From the NCBI GenBank assembly GCA_900547835.1, contig URIJ01000067.1, positions 1 through 10,214 of the forward strand: a DNA stretch of 10,214 bases, in the 5' to 3' direction. The notes below the pieces were generated by a model that did no database searches, was not told the origin of the DNA, and saw only the letters and a program-made list of their open reading frames with translations. Positions 7,237 to 10,214 of this stretch are shown piece by piece. Source of the stretch: an uncultured Collinsella sp. GTDB lineage: Bacteria > Actinomycetota > Coriobacteriia > Coriobacteriales > Coriobacteriaceae. A program made the translations under genes and the position numbers. The number at the start of each line of letters is the position of its first letter. Within the stretch, counting starts at the first letter, position 1.

Positions 7237-7256
7237 TTTCTGGCATATGTCAGAAA
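7237..7256. promoter_or_regulatory. Near-perfect 20-bp palindrome, second candidate operator
   Basis: TTTCTGGCATATGTCAGAAA pairs with itself at 9 of 10 positions; the exception is G7243 against T7250. It contains the same CATATGTCA core as the palindrome at 7188-7199. It lies 4 bases upstream of the candidate -35 box of the minus-strand gene and about 44 bases upstream of the candidate thyA -10 box, so it could serve either divergent promoter. Confidence 0.5.
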
Positions 7257-7299
7257 ATGAGGGCTTATGTTTGGGCTGTGGGGCCGGGTGCGCCTGGGC

Positions 7300-7305
7300 T
7301 ACAAT
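7300..7305 (+). promoter_or_regulatory. Candidate -10 box of the thyA-folA transcript
   Basis: TACAAT lies 34 bases before the thyA start, leaving room for a leader of about 28 bases. No good -35 hexamer is visible 16-18 bases upstream (7277-7282 reads TGTGGG), so this is a weak, half-supported promoter call. Confidence 0.35.
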
Positions 7306-7339
7306 GAATCTCGCTTATAGGCGACTGACAGGAGGGTCA

Positions 7340-8188
7340 ATGAGCAAGGCTGATCAACAGTTTGTAGCCATGTGCCGCGATATTCTGGACCATGGCACCA
7401 CCACCGAGGGCCAAAAGGTCCGCCCAGTGTGGGAGGATGGCACCCCTGCCTATACCATTAAAAACTTTGGCGTCACGGCACGCTACGACCTGCGCGAGGA
7501 GTTCCCCGCACTTACGCTGCGTCGTACGGCGCTCAAGTCCGCCATGGACGAGATCCTGTGGATCTATCAAAAGAAGTCCAATAACGTGCATGACCTCAAT
7601 AGTCACATTTGGGATGAGTGGGCTGACGAGACCGGCTCCATCGGCAAGGCCTACGGGTATCAGATTGGGCAGAAGAGCCATTATGCCGAGGGCGACTTTG
7701 ACCAGATGGACCGCGTGCTGTACGACCTTAAGCACACGCCGTACAGCCGCCGCATTATGACGAACACCTATGTGTTTAGCGATCTGTCCGAGATGCACCT
7801 GTATCCGTGCGCCTACAGCGTGACGTATAACGTGACGCAGCGCCCGCAGGATGATAAACCGACGCTCAACATGATTCTCAACCAGCGCAGCCAGGACATT
7901 TTGGCCGCGAACAACTGGAACGTTTGTCAGTACGCCATCTTGCTGATGATGGTCGCGCAGTCGGTCGATATGATCCCCGGTGAGCTGCTGCATGTGATTG
8001 CCGATGCCCACATTTACGACCGTCATGTCGATATCGTCCGCGAGCTTATCGAACGTCCGCAGTTTGCGGCTCCCAAGGTAACGCTTAACCCCGATGTGCA
8101 TGATTTCTACGCGTTTACGACCGACGACCTGATCGTGGAGGGCTACGAGCACGGTCCGCAGGTTAAGAACATTCCCATTGCGGTGTAG
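7340..8188 (+). CDS. thyA: Thymidylate synthase
   Basis: ThyA methylates dUMP to dTMP using methylene-tetrahydrofolate and releases dihydrofolate. The 282-aa protein is complete. Visible motifs are the arginine pair SRRIM (136-140) that reaches the partner subunit's nucleotide, the catalytic Cys157 in LYPCAYSVTYNV, NQRSQD (181-186), Asn194 in the NWNV segment, and DAHIY (222-226) contacting dUMP. It ends IPIAV, the usual functional C-terminus. The canonical Pro-Cys-His is Pro-Cys-Ala here. Together with KSNNVHDLN (79-87) and GSIGKAYGYQ (99-108), this resembles my memory of Bacillus subtilis ThyA, which has Pro-Cys-Val, rather than Escherichia coli ThyA. The ATG at 7340 is chosen because AGGAGG (7330-7335) precedes it; the open frame continues upstream only by chance. 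The next gene, folA, recycles its dihydrofolate product. Confidence 0.96.
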   Translation: MSKADQQFVAMCRDILDHGTTTEGQKVRPVWEDGTPAYTIKNFGVTARYDLREEFPALTLRRTALKSAMDEILWIYQKKSNNVHDLNSHIWDEWADETGSIGKAYGYQIGQKSHYAEGDFDQMDRVLYDLKHTPYSRRIMTNTYVFSDLSEMHLYPCAYSVTYNVTQRPQDDKPTLNMILNQRSQDILAANNWNVCQYAILLMMVAQSVDMIPGELLHVIADAHIYDRHVDIVRELIERPQFAAPKVTLNPDVHDFYAFTTDDLIVEGYEHGPQVKNIPIAV

Positions 8189-8197
8189 GTGACGCGC

Positions 8198-8716
8198 ATG
8201 ACGTGTAAGCTTTCTGCCATTGTCGCCGTGTGCGATGACTGGGGTATTGGGTGCGAGGGCGACATGGTCGTGTCCAACCGTGCCGACATGCGTCATTTTG
8301 TGGCATGCACCAAGGGTTGCCCGGTCATTATGGGGCGCAAGACCCTGCTGAGTTTTCCCGGCGCACGGCCGCTCAAGAATCGTCGCAATATCGTGCTCAC
8401 GCGCGACGAGGATTTTTCGCCCGAAGGTGTCGACGTGGTGCATAGTATCGGCGAGGCGCTCGCCGCGGTTGCCGATGAGCCCGTTGCCTGGGTGATCGGC
8501 GGCGGCGATGTCTATCGGCAGTTTTTGCCGTACTGCGTGGAGGCCGAGGTCACGCATAACCACTGCGTCCATCCCGTGGACACGTACTTTCCCGACTTGG
8601 ACGCCGATCCCGCGTGGGAAGTTGCGCGGCGCGAAGGGGTTGCCACGATTGCCGCGGGCGAGGGTGACGAAGGCCTCGATTATGAGTTCGTGACGTATCG
8701 TCGCGTTGAGGCGTAA
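8198..8716 (+). CDS. folA: Dihydrofolate reductase
   Basis: DHFR reduces dihydrofolate to tetrahydrofolate with NADPH, restoring the cofactor consumed by ThyA. From ATG 8198 it is 172 aa, slightly longer than the typical 160. It shows IVAVCDDWGIG (8-18), the acidic Asp30 that protonates substrate (Asp27 in E. coli), MGRKT (45-49), the NADPH loop IGGGDVY (100-106) and DTYFP (128-132). The loop normally reading Leu-Pro-Trp before the acidic residue is Met-Val-Val here (23-25), so the conserved Trp is missing. The start is ATG 8198 with AGGTG at 8187-8191, overlapping the thyA stop. An in-frame GTG at 8189, directly after that stop, would add three residues but has no visible ribosome site. The pair is almost certainly one transcript. 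Confidence 0.94.
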   Translation: MTCKLSAIVAVCDDWGIGCEGDMVVSNRADMRHFVACTKGCPVIMGRKTLLSFPGARPLKNRRNIVLTRDEDFSPEGVDVVHSIGEALAAVADEPVAWVIGGGDVYRQFLPYCVEAEVTHNHCVHPVDTYFPDLDADPAWEVARREGVATIAAGEGDEGLDYEFVTYRRVEA

Positions 8717-8756
8717 ATCTCCTATTTGCCCACGGTATTATCGGGTTGGAATGATT

Positions 8757-8781
8757 GAGGGGCGGCGCTTGGCGTCGCCTC
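8757..8781 (+). terminator. Hairpin after folA, weak terminator candidate
   Basis: GAGG plus CGGCGC pair with GCGTCGCCTC, giving ten base pairs including one G-T, a two-G bulge and a three-base loop TTG. GTTTGAT follows. It lies 40 bases after the folA stop and 44 bases before the next gene. The U-tract is short, so termination is probably partial. The hairpin could instead lie in the leader of the methyltransferase gene if a promoter exists around TATTAT (8736-8741). Confidence 0.4.
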
Positions 8782-8825
8782 GTTTGATATAGATGCTGCT
8801 GTAAGAAGGGTGCGGGCTGGCTGCT

Positions 8826-9740
8826 ATGACTGATGCCGTTGAGGTGCTGCGAATTGATTCGCTCGAGGACGAGCGGCTCGATGCCTACGTGCGACTGACC
8901 GAGCGTGAGCTGCGCTGCGTGCTAGAGCCGCAAAAGGGCATCTTTATCGCCGAGAGTGCCAAGGTTATTGAGCGCGCGGTGCGTGCCGGATACGAGCCGG
9001 TGAGCTTTCTTTTGGGCGAACGCTGGCTCGACCAGATGATGCCGCTGTTTGAGCGCCTGGTTGTGCGCGAGGGAGCGGGTCCGGTTCCCGTGTTCGTGGC
9101 CTCCATGGAGCTCATGGAGCAGTTGACGGGCTTTAACGTGACGCGCGGCGCGCTGGCGGCGTTCCGTCGCCCGCGTCAGATTCCGGTTGATGAGTTCTTG
9201 GGCGGCGTCGTCGAGGCGGCGGGGGATCGTCCGGTGCGCGTGTGCGTGCTTGAGGGTATTGTCGATCACACCAATGTTGGCGCGATTTTCCGCTCGGCTG
9301 CCGCATTGAACGTTGACGGTATTTTGGTCAGCCCGACGTGCTGCGACCCGCTGTACCGTCGCTCGGCCCGCGTGAGCATGGGCACCGTGTTTCAGGTGCC
9401 GTGGACGCGCATTGGCAGCGAGGCTCGTGTGTGGCCGCATGATGGCCTGGCGGTACTGCACGATGCCGGTTTTTCGTGTGCCGCTATGGCGTTGACGGAC
9501 GATTCCGTATCGCTGGACGATCCCGTGCTGCAGGAGATTGACCGCTTGGCAATCTTTATGGGTACCGAGGGTGCCGGCTTGGGCGCCAAGACCATTGCAG
9601 GCTGCGACCGCGCCGTGCGTATTCCGATGGCGCATGGGGTCGATTCGCTCAACGTGGCCGCGGCAAGTGCTGTTGCCTTTTGGCAGCTGTGCCCGCATGT
9701 GAGCAACGAGTACCACTACCAGACGGGGCTGTATCACTAG
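8826..9740 (+). CDS. SpoU/TrmH-family RNA 2'-O-methyltransferase
   Basis: SPOUT-class enzymes transfer a methyl group from S-adenosylmethionine to a ribose 2'-OH in tRNA or rRNA, acting as dimers in the cytoplasm. The 304-aa protein has an N-terminal part (about 1-115) like the SpoU substrate-binding domain (FIAESAKVIERAV, 40-52). The knotted catalytic domain follows: motif 1 is HTNVGAIFRSA (148-158) with Asn150 and Arg156, motif 2 is MGTEGAGLG (245-253), and motif 3 is IPMAHGVDSLNVAAA (266-280). All key residues are present. The exact RNA target cannot be read from sequence; 23S rRNA or tRNA are both possible, so no gene symbol is given. The ATG at 8826 has only a weak ribosome site (GGCTGG, 8815-8820); GAAGGG at 8805-8810 is too distant at 15 bases. 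No functional link to its neighbours is apparent. Confidence 0.9.
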   Translation: MTDAVEVLRIDSLEDERLDAYVRLTERELRCVLEPQKGIFIAESAKVIERAVRAGYEPVSFLLGERWLDQMMPLFERLVVREGAGPVPVFVASMELMEQLTGFNVTRGALAAFRRPRQIPVDEFLGGVVEAAGDRPVRVCVLEGIVDHTNVGAIFRSAAALNVDGILVSPTCCDPLYRRSARVSMGTVFQVPWTRIGSEARVWPHDGLAVLHDAGFSCAAMALTDDSVSLDDPVLQEIDRLAIFMGTEGAGLGAKTIAGCDRAVRIPMAHGVDSLNVAAASAVAFWQLCPHVSNEYHYQTGLYH

Positions 9741-9751
9741 GCAGATAGTTC

Positions 9752-9797
9752 GCACCGGACTCTGGTTCGGGGCGTTTCGGCCTACGCCGGTCGGTGC
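9752..9797. repeat. Nested inverted repeats after the methyltransferase gene
   Basis: GCACCG (9752-9757) pairs with CGGTGC (9792-9797). Inside it, GGCGT (9771-9775) pairs with ACGCC (9784-9788) around an eight-base loop. The RNA could fold into a closed structure 12 bases after the methyltransferase stop. No U-tract follows. It may be a terminator or part of the leader of the next gene; it does not match a riboswitch I recognise. Confidence 0.35.
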
Positions 9798-9816
9798 TAA
9801 GCTGGTATTGGCTTTG

Positions 9817-9844
9817 GTCATAAAATGCCGTTTTGTTGTATGAC
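9817..9844. repeat. Inverted repeat GTCATA-N16-TATGAC upstream of the MATE gene
   Basis: GTCATA (9817-9822) and TATGAC (9839-9844) are exact inverted repeats 16 bases apart. The inner AAAA (9822-9825) and TTTT (9831-9834) can also pair. The element ends 21 bases before the GTG start, where a repressor site or leader hairpin controlling a transporter gene would be placed. It could be chance, since the arms are only six bases long. Confidence 0.35.
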
Positions 9845-9865
9845 GTACGCTAGTGGGGAGGGCGT

Positions 9866-10214
9866 GTGGCTAAGAAATCTACGGCTATCGATGTAACGCA
9901 TGGCGTTATTTGGCAGCAACTGCTGTCGCTGTGCGTCCCCATCTTCTTTAGTTCGTTCTTTCAGCAGGCATACACGCTTATCGGTACCTATATTGTCGGT
10001 CAGTTTGGCGGCAAGCTCGCGCTGGGTGGCATTCAGGCCACGATGGTGCTTACGGAGCTCTGCATTGGCTTTTGCGTCGGTGTTGGTGCTGGATGTGCCG
10101 TTATTACCGGCCAGTTTTTTGGTCAGCACGATGACGAGCGCTTGAGCCGATCGGTCCATACGGCCATGACGCTCGCGCTGGTGGGCGGCATTGTCATTTC
10201 CATTCTGGGCATGG
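9866..10214 (+). CDS. MATE-family efflux transporter, N-terminal part (runs off window end)
   Basis: MATE proteins are 12-helix membrane antiporters that export drugs or metabolites using Na+ or H+ gradients. The first 116 codons are visible and open at the right edge. After a short basic start (MAKKSTAID), GVIWQQLLSLCVPIFFSSFF leads into helix 1. QQAYTLIGTYIVGQFGG (33-49) is the characteristic family stretch, followed by ALGGIQATM and helix 2 (ELCIGFCVGVGAGCAVITGQ). The Q-F-F-G-Q-x-D-D-E pattern after helix 2 is typical of the loop between helices. The position usually held by Asp in helix 1 is Gly40. The GTG at 9866 is chosen for GGAGG at 9857-9861 and for its fit to family N-termini. About three quarters of the protein lies outside, so substrate and completeness are unknown. 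Confidence 0.88.
   Translation, partial: MAKKSTAIDVTHGVIWQQLLSLCVPIFFSSFFQQAYTLIGTYIVGQFGGKLALGGIQATMVLTELCIGFCVGVGAGCAVITGQFFGQHDDERLSRSVHTAMTLALVGGIVISILGM

Noticed and set aside
6770..7339. Upstream in-frame extension of thyA by 190 codons
   Set aside because: It runs antisense through the DUF134 gene. AGGAGG and ATG at 7340 together with the family's N-terminus define the real start.

Overview
This window is ordinary bacterial chromosome with high G+C content. It most likely comes from a Coriobacteriia actinomycete of the Collinsella type. That assignment is inference from base composition, gene order and the general look of the proteins; no 16S or other phylogenetic marker was compared. 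Eight protein genes cover almost the whole window. I see no tRNA, rRNA, CRISPR array, insertion sequence or prophage.

Region 1 (1-6292, + strand) is a compact chromosome-organisation and protein-targeting operon: the 3' end of rnc (RNase III), then smc (chromosome condensation ATPase), ftsY (SRP receptor) and ffh (SRP GTPase). The genes are joined by gaps of about 10 bases or a 1-base overlap. FtsY and Ffh are partner GTPases that deliver ribosomes to the membrane. The block resembles the rnc-smc-ftsY-ffh order of Firmicutes, but without ylxM between ftsY and ffh. A perfect 17-bp hairpin at 6313-6352 separates it from the next, convergent gene.

Region 2 (6409-7339) holds one minus-strand gene. 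Its product joins a DUF134 helix-turn-helix domain, a NifX/NifB-type dinitrogenase iron-molybdenum cofactor domain, and a tail very rich in His and Cys with three CxCH motifs. Two details stand out. A consensus Shine-Dalgarno sits inside the gene in front of an in-frame ATG exactly at the domain junction, so a stand-alone NifX-like protein could be made. Two CATATG-centred palindromes bracket its candidate promoter, with centres 53 bp apart.

Region 3 (7340-8716, + strand) is a thyA-folA pair. Thymidylate synthase turns methylene-tetrahydrofolate into dihydrofolate, and dihydrofolate reductase regenerates tetrahydrofolate, so the two are functionally coupled. The DHFR lacks the usual Pro-Trp of the active-site loop.

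Region 4 (8826-10214, + strand) holds a SpoU/TrmH-family RNA 2'-O-methyltransferase and the first 116 codons of a MATE-family transporter cut off by the window end. The MATE protein has Gly where the family usually has a membrane Asp in helix 1, and its leader contains inverted repeats.

I did not find a convincing undescribed multi-gene system. The best leads are the DUF134-NifX-CxCH gene, with its possible second start, and its palindrome-flanked promoter.
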